DNA of 64,000 nt from Pseudopedobacter sp037968815 (GCA_037968815.1 JBBKWF010000020.1:1-64000), one strand, 5' to 3'. Shown: positions 42,933 to 52,719, numbered from the stretch's first letter. The notes: a model not told the origin generated them from the letters alone. Program-made: numbers and translations.

Positions 42933-45200
42933 TTATGCGCTAATGTTTTTGCGGATAATATTGAGGGCTGCACCTGCTTTAAACCACTCAATTTGTTGAG
43001 CGTTGTATGTATGGTTTACGTTAAACTTATCAACGCTTCCATCAGCATGGTTTAATACAATTTCTAACGGTTTACCCGGAGTGAATGTAGTTAAGCCATT
43101 GATTTCGATATTGTCATCTTCTTGCACTTTATCGTAATCTGCAGTATCAACAAATGTTAAACCCAACATTCCTTGTTTCTTTAAGTTAGTTTCGTGAATA
43201 CGGGCAAAAGACTTTACCAATACTGCTCTAACACCTAAGAAACGAGGCTCCATTGCAGCGTGTTCTCTAGAAGAACCTTCACCGTAGTTTTCATCGCCAA
43301 CTACAATAGTTCCAATTCCGGCTGCTTTGTATTCTCTTTGTGTTGCTGGTACTGGTCCATATTCGCCAGTTAATTGGTTTTTAACGGTATCGGTTTTCTC
43401 GTTAAAGAAATTGACAGCACCAATTAACATATTGTTAGAAATATTATCTAAGTGACCACGGAACTTCAACCATGGGCCTGCCATAGAAATGTGATCTGTA
43501 GTACATTTACCTTTAGCTTTAATCAATAATTTTAAGCCTTTTAGGTCTGTACCTTCCCACGCTGTAAATGGTTCTAACAATTGTAAACGGTGTGATGTTG
43601 GAGAAACAAGTACTTCAATTCCCGAACCGTCTTCCGCTGGAGCTTGGTACCCAGCATCTTCAACAGCAAAACCTTTTAATGGCAACTCATCTCCAACTGG
43701 TGGATCTAATTTTACTTGTTCGCCTTTATTGTTGGTTAATGTATCTGTTAATGGATTGAAATCTAAACGACCTGAAATTGCGATAGCAGCAACCATTTCT
43801 GGTGATGCAACAAAAGCGCAAGTATTTGGATTACCATCTGCTCTTTTAGCAAAATTTCTGTTGAAAGAGTGAACGATGGTGTTTCTTTCTTGTTTTTCGG
43901 CACCTACTCTGTCCCACATACCGATACATGGACCACAAGCGTTGGTGAAAATAGTCGCGTCTAAATCAACAAAAGTTTTTAATAAACCGTCTCTGTCTGC
44001 AGTGTAACGTACTTGCTCAGATCCTGGGTTAATACCAAAAGATGATTTTGTACCTAAACCTTTGTCAATAGCTTGTTTAGCAATAGAAGCTGCTCTTGAT
44101 AAATCTTCGTAAGAAGAGTTGGTACAAGAACCAATTAAACCCCACTCTACAGTTAAAGGCCAGTCATGAGCAGCAGCAGCTTCTTTCATTTTAGAAACCG
44201 GTGTAGCTAAATCTGGTGTAAATGGACCGTTTAAATGTGGTTCAAGCGTTGATAAGTCTATTTCAATTACTTCGTCAAAATACAACTCTGGGTTTGCATA
44301 AACTTCATCATCACCAGTTAAATGTTCTTTAACGGCATTTGCAGCATCAGCAATATCATTACGGTTGGTAGAACGTAGGTAACGCTCCATTGATTCGTCG
44401 TAACCGAAAGTAGATGTAGTAGCACCAATCTCGGCACCCATATTACAAATTGTACCTTTACCAGTACATGACATTGAAGTTGCACCTTCGCCAAAATATT
44501 CAACAATTGCACCTGTACCACCTTTTACGGTTAAAATACCTGCAACTTTTAAAATAACATCTTTTGGAGCTGTCCAACCGCTTAGTTTTCCAGTTAATTT
44601 AATACCTATTAATTTAGGGAATTTAAGCTCCCAAGGTAAGCCTGCCATAACATCACATGCATCTGCACCACCTACACCAATTGCCAACATTCCTAAACCA
44701 CCTGCGTTAACAGTATGAGAATCTGTACCAATCATCATTCCACCAGGGAAAGCATAGTTTTCTAAAACTACTTGGTGAATAATACCTGCACCTGGTTTCC
44801 AGAAGCCAATGCCATATTTATTTGATACGGAACCTAAGAAATCGAAAACTTCTTTACTTTCAGAATTTGCTTTAGGCAAATCCGTTTCTGCACCATTTTT
44901 AGCTTGGATCAAGTGATCACAATGCGCTGTTGAAGGCACTGCAACTTGTGCTCTACCTGCTTGCATAAACTGCAATAAAGCCATTTGTGCAGTTGCATCT
45001 TGCATAGCCACACGGTCTGGTGCAAAGTCAACGTAAGAGTTTCCTCTTTCGTAAGTTTGTGTTGCTTCGCCGTCCCAAAGGTGAGCGTATAATATTTTTT
45101 CGGTAAGGGTTAAAGGCTTGCCAACAAGTTTACGAGCTGCTTCTACACGGCTTGCAAAGTTTGCATATACCTTTTCGATCATGTCTATATCAAATGCCAT
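42933..45200 (-). CDS. Aconitate hydratase (mitochondrial-type)
   Basis: A 755-residue iron-sulfur enzyme that interconverts citrate and isocitrate in the TCA cycle. The cluster cysteines lie in 'GSCTNSSYEDLSRAA' and 'NACGPCIGMWDR'. Substrate blocks are 'GGLGMLAIGVGGADA' and 'GEGSSREHAAMEPRFLG' near the C terminus. The N-terminal 'YAHLWDGEA' and overall length of about 750 residues point to the mitochondrial AcnA/ACO2 type rather than AcnB. A single-gene unit. Confidence 0.97.
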   Translation of the reverse strand: MAFDIDMIEKVYANFASRVEAARKLVGKPLTLTEKILYAHLWDGEATQTYERGNSYVDFAPDRVAMQDATAQMALLQFMQAGRAQVAVPSTAHCDHLIQAKNGAETDLPKANSESKEVFDFLGSVSNKYGIGFWKPGAGIIHQVVLENYAFPGGMMIGTDSHTVNAGGLGMLAIGVGGADACDVMAGLPWELKFPKLIGIKLTGKLSGWTAPKDVILKVAGILTVKGGTGAIVEYFGEGATSMSCTGKGTICNMGAEIGATTSTFGYDESMERYLRSTNRNDIADAANAVKEHLTGDDEVYANPELYFDEVIEIDLSTLEPHLNGPFTPDLATPVSKMKEAAAAHDWPLTVEWGLIGSCTNSSYEDLSRAASIAKQAIDKGLGTKSSFGINPGSEQVRYTADRDGLLKTFVDLDATIFTNACGPCIGMWDRVGAEKQERNTIVHSFNRNFAKRADGNPNTCAFVASPEMVAAIAISGRLDFNPLTDTLTNNKGEQVKLDPPVGDELPLKGFAVEDAGYQAPAEDGSGIEVLVSPTSHRLQLLEPFTAWEGTDLKGLKLLIKAKGKCTTDHISMAGPWLKFRGHLDNISNNMLIGAVNFFNEKTDTVKNQLTGEYGPVPATQREYKAAGIGTIVVGDENYGEGSSREHAAMEPRFLGVRAVLVKSFARIHETNLKKQGMLGLTFVDTADYDKVQEDDNIEINGLTTFTPGKPLEIVLNHADGSVDKFNVNHTYNAQQIEWFKAGAALNIIRKNISA

Positions 45201-45311
45201 TTTCTGAATTGGTTTTTTGTGTCTTAAAATTCGAACGCTAATTTATGAAAAATTGTGTTTATGTGTGTTAGTTTTATGTAATAGACTGATAATTTGGAAG
45301 GTTTCTAAGTA

Positions 45312-45380
45312 GAGGCAAGAATTAAGAAGCAAGATTCAAGAGCCAAGATGTAAGAATAAAGAGGGAAGAATCAAGACGAA
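45312..45380. repeat. Degenerate caaga-type direct repeats
   Basis: The motif (a/g)ccaaga or gcaaga(a/t)t recurs about every ten to fourteen bases (for example 45316, 45330, 45343, 45350, 45372), forming a purine-rich strand-biased tract. Of unknown function; short imperfect repeats of this kind are common between genes in this group. Confidence 0.45.
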
Positions 45381-45614
45381 TTGTCTTTAAATTGAAATTC
45401 TCTCTACCGAATAAGGAACCAAGAGCAAAGAATAAGGACGATTTTTCTTTAAAATGGAATTTGATTAAACACTTTGCAAAGCATTCTATCCTTCTCTCAT
45501 TCCATCCTTCAAAATTTCAAACCACTACCATTAATAACCGATAATTTCCGCCTTGGCGGTTGCGGTACAGATGAAGAACAAATAGCACTTCCTTTATAGC
45601 AACTGGCGCAGCGG

Positions 45615-45680
45615 TGGCTTTTTGGTTCCTTTTGAGCTGAAGCAAAAGGAACTAGCCCTTCCGGCGGCAATGAGCCGGGA
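45615..45680. repeat. REP-like double hairpin
   Basis: A ten-base perfect stem, gttccttttg (45625-45634) with caaaaggaac (45643-45652), loop agctgaag. A second short stem, ccggc (45661-45665) with gccgg (45674-45678), follows. More GC than its surroundings. This layout is what I recall as a dispersed element in related genomes. Confidence 0.6.
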
Positions 45681-45890
45681 AAATATTAAACTGAAAGAGG
45701 ATTGTTTAGTGAAGCATCTAATCAGTAATTTTATAAAACAAACTCAAGTTTAAAAAACAGAAGTAAGTCTGCTAAATCTAGCAAGTGCAAAAGAACGCGG
45801 AGATTGCTACAGCTCCTACACTCAACGGCAACCGCTTCGCAATGACGCTTAGAAGATTACTCTATCCATCACTCATTAAAACCTTTAAAA

Positions 45891-46805
45891 TTAACTCTCC
45901 GCCCAGTCAATTCCTTTTTTCAATAAACCCATAGTTTTAGCTTCGGCACTATCGGGTAAAGCTTTATAATCATAAACCCATGAAGCCATTGGAGGCATAC
46001 TCATTAAAATAGATTCAATTCTGCCATCGGTTTGTAAACCGAACTTTGTACCCGAATCGTAAACCAAATTAAACTCTGCGTAACGGCTTCTGCGTTGAAA
46101 TTGCCACTGCTTTTCTTCTAAAGTGAAATGCTTATCGCGATTATTTTCAACTAGTTCACTATAAATAGGCACAAAAGAATTGCCTACGTTTTTAGAGAAC
46201 TCAAAAATCTGTTCCCAAGATATTTCGGTTGATTCTGGCGTTAAACGATCGTAAAATATACCACCTACACCGCGGGTTTCACCTCTATGTTTGATAAAGA
46301 AGTAATCATCTGCCCAGGTTTTAAACTTTGGGTAAAAATCTGAATGTGATTTATCGCAAGTGTTTTTAATGTATTGATGAAAACTGCGGGCATCCTGTTC
46401 AATCACATAATGTGGAGTAACATCAATTCCGCCACCAAACCAACGTAAGGTTTCGTTGCCATTGCCTTGCATTTCAAAGTAACGGATGTTCATGTGGATG
46501 ATTGGCACCCAAGGATTATGTGGATGCAACACAATGGATACACCAGTCGCAAAAAAATCTTCTTGATTGGTGTTGAAAGATTTTTTAACAGCATCAGGCA
46601 GTTTGCCATAAACCGCAGAAAAGTTTACGCCACCTTTTTCTATCAGTTTCCCGTTTTGTATAACTTTACTTTCGCCACCTCCGCCACCTGGGCGTTCCCA
46701 TTTTTCGGTTTCAAATAATGCACCGCCATCTAAAGCGGTTAATTTCTCAACAATATCGTGTTGTATAGCTTTAAAGTCGGTTGCAATAGTGTTTTTGTCG
46801 AGCAT
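45891..46805 (-). CDS. hemF: Oxygen-dependent coproporphyrinogen III oxidase
   Basis: A 304-residue enzyme that decarboxylates coproporphyrinogen III to protoporphyrinogen IX using oxygen, in haem synthesis. Family motifs: 'WERPGGGGGESKVIQNG' (about 36-52), 'LHPHNPWVPIIHMNIRYFE' (about 100), 'WFGGGIDVTPHYV', 'HRGETRGVGGIFYD' and 'RRSRYAEFNLVYDSGTKFGL'. Length and order are typical. The ATG at 46805 shares one base with the stop of the CLC gene (taatg), so it is probably translationally coupled. Confidence 0.97.
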   Translation of the reverse strand: MLDKNTIATDFKAIQHDIVEKLTALDGGALFETEKWERPGGGGGESKVIQNGKLIEKGGVNFSAVYGKLPDAVKKSFNTNQEDFFATGVSIVLHPHNPWVPIIHMNIRYFEMQGNGNETLRWFGGGIDVTPHYVIEQDARSFHQYIKNTCDKSHSDFYPKFKTWADDYFFIKHRGETRGVGGIFYDRLTPESTEISWEQIFEFSKNVGNSFVPIYSELVENNRDKHFTLEEKQWQFQRRSRYAEFNLVYDSGTKFGLQTDGRIESILMSMPPMASWVYDYKALPDSAEAKTMGLLKKGIDWAES

Positions 46806-48583
46806 TAGCTAGTTGTTAATTTTAATTTGTCTCGGTAAGCAGTTAATAGTCTGGTTTTTGATATGAAACCTATGAAAGCTCCGTTCTCAAAAGCAGGTAA
46901 ATTCCAAAGATCTGCAGCATCAAATTTGGCTAAAATCGCATCAATACTATCATCCACATTCACACGGAATTTAGTAGTTAAAACAAGTTCTTTAACGGTT
47001 AACTTTTTTTGCATTTCAGGATCTAGTAATACCTTACGCACTTTATCAAAAACAATAAAACCTTGGTACTTTTCGCTTCTATCTCTGCAAACAATCATGT
47101 TTCGGTTTGATTGTCTTAAAACGGCAATCAGTTCGATTAAACTACTGTCATCATAAATTACCTCGTAGTCTTTATCCACTACTTCGTGAAACTTGATTAA
47201 ACTCAATATGTTTTGATCGTAATCTTCGGTAAATATTTTCTTTTCTGCAGCTAAGTGCTTTAAGTCCATAGAGTAAGGCTCAAATATTTTAGCAATTGCG
47301 TAAGATGTACATGATACCAACATTAAAGGAATCATTAACTCATATCCTCCTGTAGCTTCGGCGATAAGGAAAATCCCCGTTAAGGGCGCATACATTACAC
47401 CGCTTAAAATCCCACACATGGCTACCAAAGTGAAATTGCTGACCGGTAACTGTATAAAATTGAGTTTGTTGAAAACACTTGCGAAGAAAAAACCTAAAAA
47501 GGCACCGTTAAACAAAGATGGTGCGAAATTACCTCCACTACCACCACTGGCTAGGGTGATTGAGGTTGCAAAAACTTTGGTCATAAAAATTAATCCTACA
47601 AAAGTAATCATAGGCCAATCGCCAAAACCACTGATGTTAAAAAAACTTCCTTTCAAAATTTCTTCTGGGTGTGCCGATGCTAATGATTTAACACTGCCGT
47701 AACCTTCACCAAAAAGAGGAGGGAAGGCGAAACATAAAATAGCAATGATTAAACCACCTAATAATGCTTTTGAATAACTATCCCACTTTAATTGATGTGT
47801 GAAAAAATGTTCGACCATGTTGGTGCATTTGGCATAGTAAACTGATACTAAACCGCAAAAAACACCTAAAAGTAGGTAATAGGGGACATTTGTGTGGTTG
47901 AATTCTTGTAAACTATTGAAATGGATGAGAATATCATCATCCAAAATTATTTTTGAAATTAATGCGCCACAAACTGCAGCAACAATCAGCGGGATAAAAT
48001 CAGAGAAAACTACACCTACTAAAATGACTTCAATAGCAAACATTACCCCAGTAATTGGGGCATCAAAAACTGCCGCAATACCAGCCGCAGCCCCACAAGC
48101 TAGTAAAAGAATTCTTTCGCGATAACTCAGGCGATAAGTACGGGCGAAATTAGAACCAATGGCGGCACCTGTTACAGCAATAGGGCCCTCTAATCCTGCC
48201 GAACCCCCAAAACCAACGGTAAGTCCACTGGCAATCATTTGCGAGTACATTTTTGAACGGGCGGCTACACCAGATCGTTGGGAAATATCGGTTAAAATTT
48301 TAGAAACACCTTTGCCGTCTCGTCCATGTAAAAATGTATTTACCACCCAAACGGTTAGCAAAATACCAATTAAGGGTAAAAAAAGATTTAGAAAGGGGTA
48401 TTCAAATACTTCGAGCTGATGATCTATAAGTAGGTGAATGTTATGGACAACTATTTTTAATAAAACCGCAGCTAAACCAGCAGATAAGCCTACCAGTATC
48501 CCAGATAAAATTAAAAACTGGCTCCTACTTAAATGGTTGTAAACAAATTTTAATACAAGCTGGTGATGCCTGAAATATTTCAT
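46805..48583 (-). CDS. CLC-family channel with C-terminal CBS pair
   Basis: A 592-residue membrane protein. Filter motifs are 'FGGSAGLEGPIAVTG' (gating Glu with the standard Gly-Pro), 'APITGVMFAIEVI' and 'GGSGGNFAPSLFNGA'. After the membrane part (about 1-445) a pair of CBS domains (about 450-590) is seen ('YEVIYDDSSLIELIAVL', 'FRVNVDDSIDAIL'), which usually bind adenine nucleotides and gate the channel. It is 7 bp after the MFS gene and overlaps hemF by one base, suggesting one transcript. It differs from the CBS-free CLC at 27.9 kb. Confidence 0.94.
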   Translation of the reverse strand: MKYFRHHQLVLKFVYNHLSRSQFLILSGILVGLSAGLAAVLLKIVVHNIHLLIDHQLEVFEYPFLNLFLPLIGILLTVWVVNTFLHGRDGKGVSKILTDISQRSGVAARSKMYSQMIASGLTVGFGGSAGLEGPIAVTGAAIGSNFARTYRLSYRERILLLACGAAAGIAAVFDAPITGVMFAIEVILVGVVFSDFIPLIVAAVCGALISKIILDDDILIHFNSLQEFNHTNVPYYLLLGVFCGLVSVYYAKCTNMVEHFFTHQLKWDSYSKALLGGLIIAILCFAFPPLFGEGYGSVKSLASAHPEEILKGSFFNISGFGDWPMITFVGLIFMTKVFATSITLASGGSGGNFAPSLFNGAFLGFFFASVFNKLNFIQLPVSNFTLVAMCGILSGVMYAPLTGIFLIAEATGGYELMIPLMLVSCTSYAIAKIFEPYSMDLKHLAAEKKIFTEDYDQNILSLIKFHEVVDKDYEVIYDDSSLIELIAVLRQSNRNMIVCRDRSEKYQGFIVFDKVRKVLLDPEMQKKLTVKELVLTTKFRVNVDDSIDAILAKFDAADLWNLPAFENGAFIGFISKTRLLTAYRDKLKLTTS

Positions 48584-48590
48584 TCTTTTA

Positions 48591-49805
48591 TTATTCCTCT
48601 ACATAATTCAAATCCTTACCATAAGTTTCTTCGAGGTTATAAACCGCTAAAAATGCTATAATAAGTGTAGAAATACCTACAATTAGTGCCGAGTTGATAA
48701 TCCCAAATGGGGATTTAAGCCACTCGAAACTCAGCGTTATTAATACCAAAGAACCTCTAATGAAATTAGGAACAGTGGTAGTAACAGTAGAGCGTAAATT
48801 TGTTCCAAACTGCTCTGCTGCAATAGTAACGAAAATTACCCAAAAACCAGTAGAAATACCTAAAAGAACACATAGTATGCGATAGGTTTGCACATCGATT
48901 CCTCGAGAAAATAAAAAGAGTAATATGCTGCATAATGTCGCAAAAAGAAAGATAATTACTATTTTTTTTCGGGTTTTAAACACTTGGCTTAAAACACCTG
49001 TAATTATATCTCCAACAGAGATTCCTATATAGGTAAACAATATACCTTCACCAGCAGAAAGTTTTTCTGTGGCGCCCATGGCTACTCCAAATTCTGGTGC
49101 AAATGTGATTAATATACCCACAACAAACCAAGTTGGCAAAGCTATCAATGTGCAGTTGACGTATTTTTTAAAACGCCCCCAGTTATTAAATAACATCAGT
49201 ATGTTTCCTTTGGATACATTTTTATGCTCGATGTTTTTGTACAAGCCAGATTCCATTACGCCTAGACGCAGTACTAATAGAGCTAAACCCATTCCTCCGC
49301 CAATATAATATGCTGTTTGCCAAGGAAATTTATCACCCACTAAACCTGCTACTACAGCCCCCATTAAACCTACTGCGGCTACAATCATAGTTCCATAGCC
49401 TCTGTTTTTTTTGCTCATAGATTCGGCAACAAGGGTTATGCCTGCACCAAGTTCGCCAGCTAACCCTACGCCAGCAATAAACCTTATTACTGCGTAAGTA
49501 TTTACATCTGTTACAAAACCGTTTGCAATGTTGGCGAGTGAATACATTAAAATAGAACCAAATAGTACTTTTAATCGCCCCAGTTTATCGCCTAAAACAC
49601 CCCAGATTATGCCGCCAATTAGCATACCTATCATCTGTGCATTCATTAGTTTTACACCTACGCTCAATAAGTCAGCTTCGGGCACACCAATGCTTTTAAG
49701 GCTTTGTACTCTAATTACCGAGAAAAGCACTAAATCGTAGATGTCAACAAAATAACCTAAAGAGGCAACTATTATTAAAAGAACAATGTTTTTGTTTGAG
49801 TTCAC
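48591..49805 (-). CDS. MFS transporter
   Basis: A 404-residue protein with about 12 hydrophobic segments in two six-helix halves. The first half has 'GMLIGGIIWGVLGDKLGRLKVL', the MFS signature loop between helices 2 and 3, and 'FIAGVGLAGELGAGITL'. It belongs to the sugar/metabolite-H+ symporter type by general look. The start is GTG at 49805, no ATG being close. The substrate is unknown. It heads a run with the CLC gene and hemF. Confidence 0.88.
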   Translation of the reverse strand: MNSNKNIVLLIIVASLGYFVDIYDLVLFSVIRVQSLKSIGVPEADLLSVGVKLMNAQMIGMLIGGIIWGVLGDKLGRLKVLFGSILMYSLANIANGFVTDVNTYAVIRFIAGVGLAGELGAGITLVAESMSKKNRGYGTMIVAAVGLMGAVVAGLVGDKFPWQTAYYIGGGMGLALLVLRLGVMESGLYKNIEHKNVSKGNILMLFNNWGRFKKYVNCTLIALPTWFVVGILITFAPEFGVAMGATEKLSAGEGILFTYIGISVGDIITGVLSQVFKTRKKIVIIFLFATLCSILLFLFSRGIDVQTYRILCVLLGISTGFWVIFVTIAAEQFGTNLRSTVTTTVPNFIRGSLVLITLSFEWLKSPFGIINSALIVGISTLIIAFLAVYNLEETYGKDLNYVEE

Positions 49806-49994
49806 TTTTTTAAAATTGATGAACTAAGTTAAAATTTTAAAATAACTTGGATTCGATTTTTTATTTTTGGCTTAATAAATGTTATAAAGTAATAGAAAGT
49901 ATTGTGGACTAAATGAGTTGAATTTTATGTCTTAATATATTTTCAAAAAACTACAGTTAAAATAAATACGTACGTTTTGTGGTTATTATCATTT

Positions 49995-50492
49995 ATGGAG
50001 AATACAAATTACTATCAGGAGACTAAGGTTTTAAAAGGCAGTAATGCTTTGGAGAAACTTTGCGACGAGTGCCTATTTTTAGGAGATAAGGTGCTTATTG
50101 TGTTTTCTGAAAATAGGATTAGGCAATCTGGTTTGTATGCAAGGGTAGTTTCTTTGCTGAATATTTCTGGCGTTGAACATATTACTTATGAATGTAGCGG
50201 TTTGCCTTATTCTGCGGAAGAAAAAGAAAAAGCTATAGCTTTAGGAAAAAAAGAAAACGTTCAATTGGTTTTATCTATTGGTGATGAAGAATTGATGTAT
50301 TTCACGAAAATGGTAGCGCATGATTACCATACTCATGGTTTGACTAACATTAAGCCACAAAAACACTTACCTATTATAAACGTATCAGCTATTTTGAAAG
50401 AAAGTGCAAAAAGAGATTTAGACTTTGAATACTCAAATAGCTTTTATGCACATATAAAACCAACAACTCTTTTCTTAGATTACGATTTTTGA
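49995..50492 (+). CDS. Truncated iron-type alcohol dehydrogenase, NAD-domain only
   Basis: The ATG at 49995 gives 165 residues; a TTG six codons upstream is less likely. The fold reads as the N-terminal domain of Fe-ADH/YqhD enzymes: 'GDKVLIVFSENRIRQSGLYARV' is the expected first strand and helix, followed by 'KEKAIALGKKENVQLVLSIG'. The normal 'GGGS' NAD loop is 'GDEE' here, and the chain stops before the metal-binding C-terminal half that should bear the Asp and three His. The stop is followed by a real terminator, so no continuation exists. It may be an inactive remnant, a small regulatory protein or a repurposed domain. Confidence 0.65.
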   Translation: MENTNYYQETKVLKGSNALEKLCDECLFLGDKVLIVFSENRIRQSGLYARVVSLLNISGVEHITYECSGLPYSAEEKEKAIALGKKENVQLVLSIGDEELMYFTKMVAHDYHTHGLTNIKPQKHLPIINVSAILKESAKRDLDFEYSNSFYAHIKPTTLFLDYDF

Positions 50493-50501
50493 GGCATAAA
50501 A

Positions 50502-50529
50502 AAGTCCCTACAAAATATTGCAGGGACTT
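50502..50529. terminator. Hairpin terminator
   Basis: The stem aagtccct with agggactt is eight perfect pairs, continued by one mismatch and two pairs. It is flanked by AAAAA before and TTGTT after and lies 10 bp from the truncated dehydrogenase stop. Confidence 0.8.
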
Positions 50530-50597
50530 GTTATGGTTTTCGTACAGATACAAATTTTGTATATGCCGTAAAAAGTAAAATAAACTTTTAAAGTTTA

Positions 50598-50813
50598 TTA
50601 ACGTTTAGATTTTTCTCTGTAATTAGGTAAAGAATTAGCAAGTAATACAATCCCAACACCTCCAACGGCTAATCCGCCGAAAAATATCGCTGCGGCAGCG
50701 TGTGTTCCACTAGCAGAATCTGCAGGGTTGAAAGAGTGAGCGTCAGTTAAAACTACTGAACCTACTACTATTAAAACTCCAATTATTAAGATAAGGGTAC
50801 CAATATTCTTCAT
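50598..50813 (-). CDS. Small two-helix membrane protein
   Basis: A 71-residue protein with two hydrophobic helices (about 5-22, 'LILIIGVLIVVGSVVL', and about 40-60, 'AAAAIFFGGLAVGGVGIVLL') around a short Asn/Ser/His-rich loop and a basic tail 'NYREKSKR'. By the positive-inside rule both ends are in the cytoplasm. No family recognised. A single-gene unit with an AT-rich leader. Confidence 0.65.
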   Translation of the reverse strand: MKNIGTLILIIGVLIVVGSVVLTDAHSFNPADSASGTHAAAAIFFGGLAVGGVGIVLLANSLPNYREKSKR

Positions 50814-50931
50814 CGTGTTTTGATTTTATGAGGCAAATATAATGATTAATACTTATCTGTTAACATCTTTTTTAAATTGGATAGTCCAGCGCTTATTTAG
50901 AGTGAAAACATATGTTAATTACTGAACAACC

Positions 50932-52077
50932 TTAGTCTCTAAACCATCCTTTTTTTGCAAAATACCAAACCTGCCCAATGGCAATAATACCCATTAAAAC
51001 CAGTACATAAACGTATCCGTTATGAACATAAAGCTCTGGCATATTGCGGTTTAAAAGCTCTCCAGTTTTTGGATCCTGATAGGCAAAGTTCATCCCGTAA
51101 ATGCCAGCTATAAAAGTTAATGGAATAAAAATAGCAGAAATGATGGTCAAGATTTTCATCACCTCATTCATTTTGTTGCTCATTAAGGAAAGATATAAGT
51201 CCAGCAAACTAGTTGCAGTTTCACGCATACTCTCAATTAAATCTATTACTTGTATGCTATGGTCATAGGCATCGCGAAAGAAAACATGGGTATCGGGATT
51301 TATTAATTTATTTTGCGAACGTAGCAAATCATTCAGCTTGTCCCGCTCAGACCAAGCGGCTCTTCGCATAGAAATCATTAGCTTTTTTACTCCCTGTATT
51401 CTGTACATCAATTGCTTTCGTGGCTTCTGATATAAATGATCTTCAACAATTTCTAACTCATCATTTAAGCGGTTAACAATTGTGAAATAATGATCAATAA
51501 TGGTGTCCATTAAAGCATACATCATGTAGGATGGACCTAGGTTACGGATGTTGCCAGATATGTTTTTTCTTAAACGATTTCTAATCGGGTCCAAAATATC
51601 GTCATAATCTTCCTGAAAGCTAATCAACAAATTGTCGAAAAGTAGAAATGATAGTTGTTCGTTTTTTAAAGCCAAACGATTGTCAAGCTCTAGCATACGG
51701 CTTACTACATAATTGTAATTGTCGTATTCTTCATTTTTTGGGCGCTGGTGAGTATGTACAATATCCTCCATCACCAAAGTATTTACGCTAAATTTTTTCT
51801 GAATAAAATCTAAAACATCTTGCGAGCCTAAGCCTTTAATATCAATCCAGTGGAAGCAATTTTCATGCTTTTCTGTGAAAACTACGGCTTCTTTAATATC
51901 GGTGGTTTGTAGTTCTTCTAAAAATTCTGGTTGGTAAGAGTAAACAAATATTTTACTGGGCAGTGCAGTTTCATTGATAAAGAAAGTACCCGGTACTTGA
52001 CCTGGTTTACTGGTTCTTTTTGGCTGTATAATATTTATTCGTGAAATATTAAGCTTAGGCAGTGGAATCTTTATCAT
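50932..52077 (-). CDS. corA: CorA family Mg2+/Co2+ transporter
   Basis: A 381-residue protein with the CorA layout: a large soluble domain (about 1-310) with a long helical stalk, then two C-terminal membrane helices. The signature 'YGMNF' (GMN) ends the first helix. The soluble part has 'HENCFHWIDIKGLG' and 'LVMEDIVHTHQRPK', typical of CorA. It follows the wbqC-like gene by 30 bp. Magnesium is the usual substrate; Co and Ni are also carried in some members. Confidence 0.94.
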   Translation of the reverse strand: MIKIPLPKLNISRINIIQPKRTSKPGQVPGTFFINETALPSKIFVYSYQPEFLEELQTTDIKEAVVFTEKHENCFHWIDIKGLGSQDVLDFIQKKFSVNTLVMEDIVHTHQRPKNEEYDNYNYVVSRMLELDNRLALKNEQLSFLLFDNLLISFQEDYDDILDPIRNRLRKNISGNIRNLGPSYMMYALMDTIIDHYFTIVNRLNDELEIVEDHLYQKPRKQLMYRIQGVKKLMISMRRAAWSERDKLNDLLRSQNKLINPDTHVFFRDAYDHSIQVIDLIESMRETATSLLDLYLSLMSNKMNEVMKILTIISAIFIPLTFIAGIYGMNFAYQDPKTGELLNRNMPELYVHNGYVYVLVLMGIIAIGQVWYFAKKGWFRD

Positions 52078-52107
52078 CGCAAAAAAATATAGTTTATGTA
52101 TTTGGTG

Positions 52108-52719
52108 CTAAAAAAACTTTGATGCTTGTGGTCCTTGATTAAACAGTAAATCAACAATACTTAGGTTGTTTTGGTAGTCGTACTTATCTTCAAAAACCTG
52201 AAAATAAGGTTTGTTTTGGTAGCCAGACTCGTTTTTCCAATTTAGCGACTGACGGAAATCAACTAAATTATCATATGTTTTCTCGTACTCATTTGTAAAC
52301 TCATATTTTACTGGGAGTTTAATAGCTTTTAAAATTACCTCTAAAAGTTCCTGATTGTAATCAAACAAAAACTTATATTTTTTATGATAAAAAGGATGGA
52401 AAGCATCCTCGTAAAATTCAAAATAGGATGAGCTTCTATAGCTGGTTTCTAAACTTAACCAATGTATGCGTTGCCAATTATCTTCGTTGCTAATTTTAAT
52501 GTCCTTATAAGCAGTGTGATTATTACTGCCTTTTTGTACTGGTACGGTAAGGTTTAGTTTTCCGTTAGGACTTGCAATTACAGTTCTGTTTCTGCTGGTT
52601 TGTTTAGGGTAATGTTCGTGTTTTTCAATCAGTAGGGTGTTTTCTTTATGGTTTTGAAGATTTTTGAAGAATTCTACACTGGGAAGATAAAACAAAGGAA
52701 AGACTGCGCCTTTTTCCAT
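52108..52719 (-). CDS. WbqC family protein
   Basis: A 203-residue soluble protein. It begins 'MEKGAVFPLFYLPSVEFF' and holds 'KQTSRNRTVIASPNGKLNLTVPV' in segments, the WbqC mark (Arg-Asn-Arg-Thr block). The family is found with O-antigen or surface sugar genes and is sometimes called a glycine transferase-like protein; enzymatic activity is uncertain. It shares its transcript with corA. Divergent from the LpxL-like gene. Confidence 0.85.
   Translation of the reverse strand: MEKGAVFPLFYLPSVEFFKNLQNHKENTLLIEKHEHYPKQTSRNRTVIASPNGKLNLTVPVQKGSNNHTAYKDIKISNEDNWQRIHWLSLETSYRSSSYFEFYEDAFHPFYHKKYKFLFDYNQELLEVILKAIKLPVKYEFTNEYEKTYDNLVDFRQSLNWKNESGYQNKPYFQVFEDKYDYQNNLSIVDLLFNQGPQASKFF

Larger units (their letters stand above)
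45201..45890. other. 690-bp intergenic space with repeats
   Basis: The largest gap in the window, upstream of aconitase and downstream of hemF. It contains a purine-rich run of short direct repeats (about 45312-45380), then a palindromic element (45615-45680). No gene of note is visible; the remaining sequence is low in coding signal. Confidence 0.7.

Noticed and set aside
45312..45380. Purine-rich direct repeats as a CRISPR array
   Set aside because: Units are too short and imperfect, spacers are not of uniform size and no cas genes are nearby.
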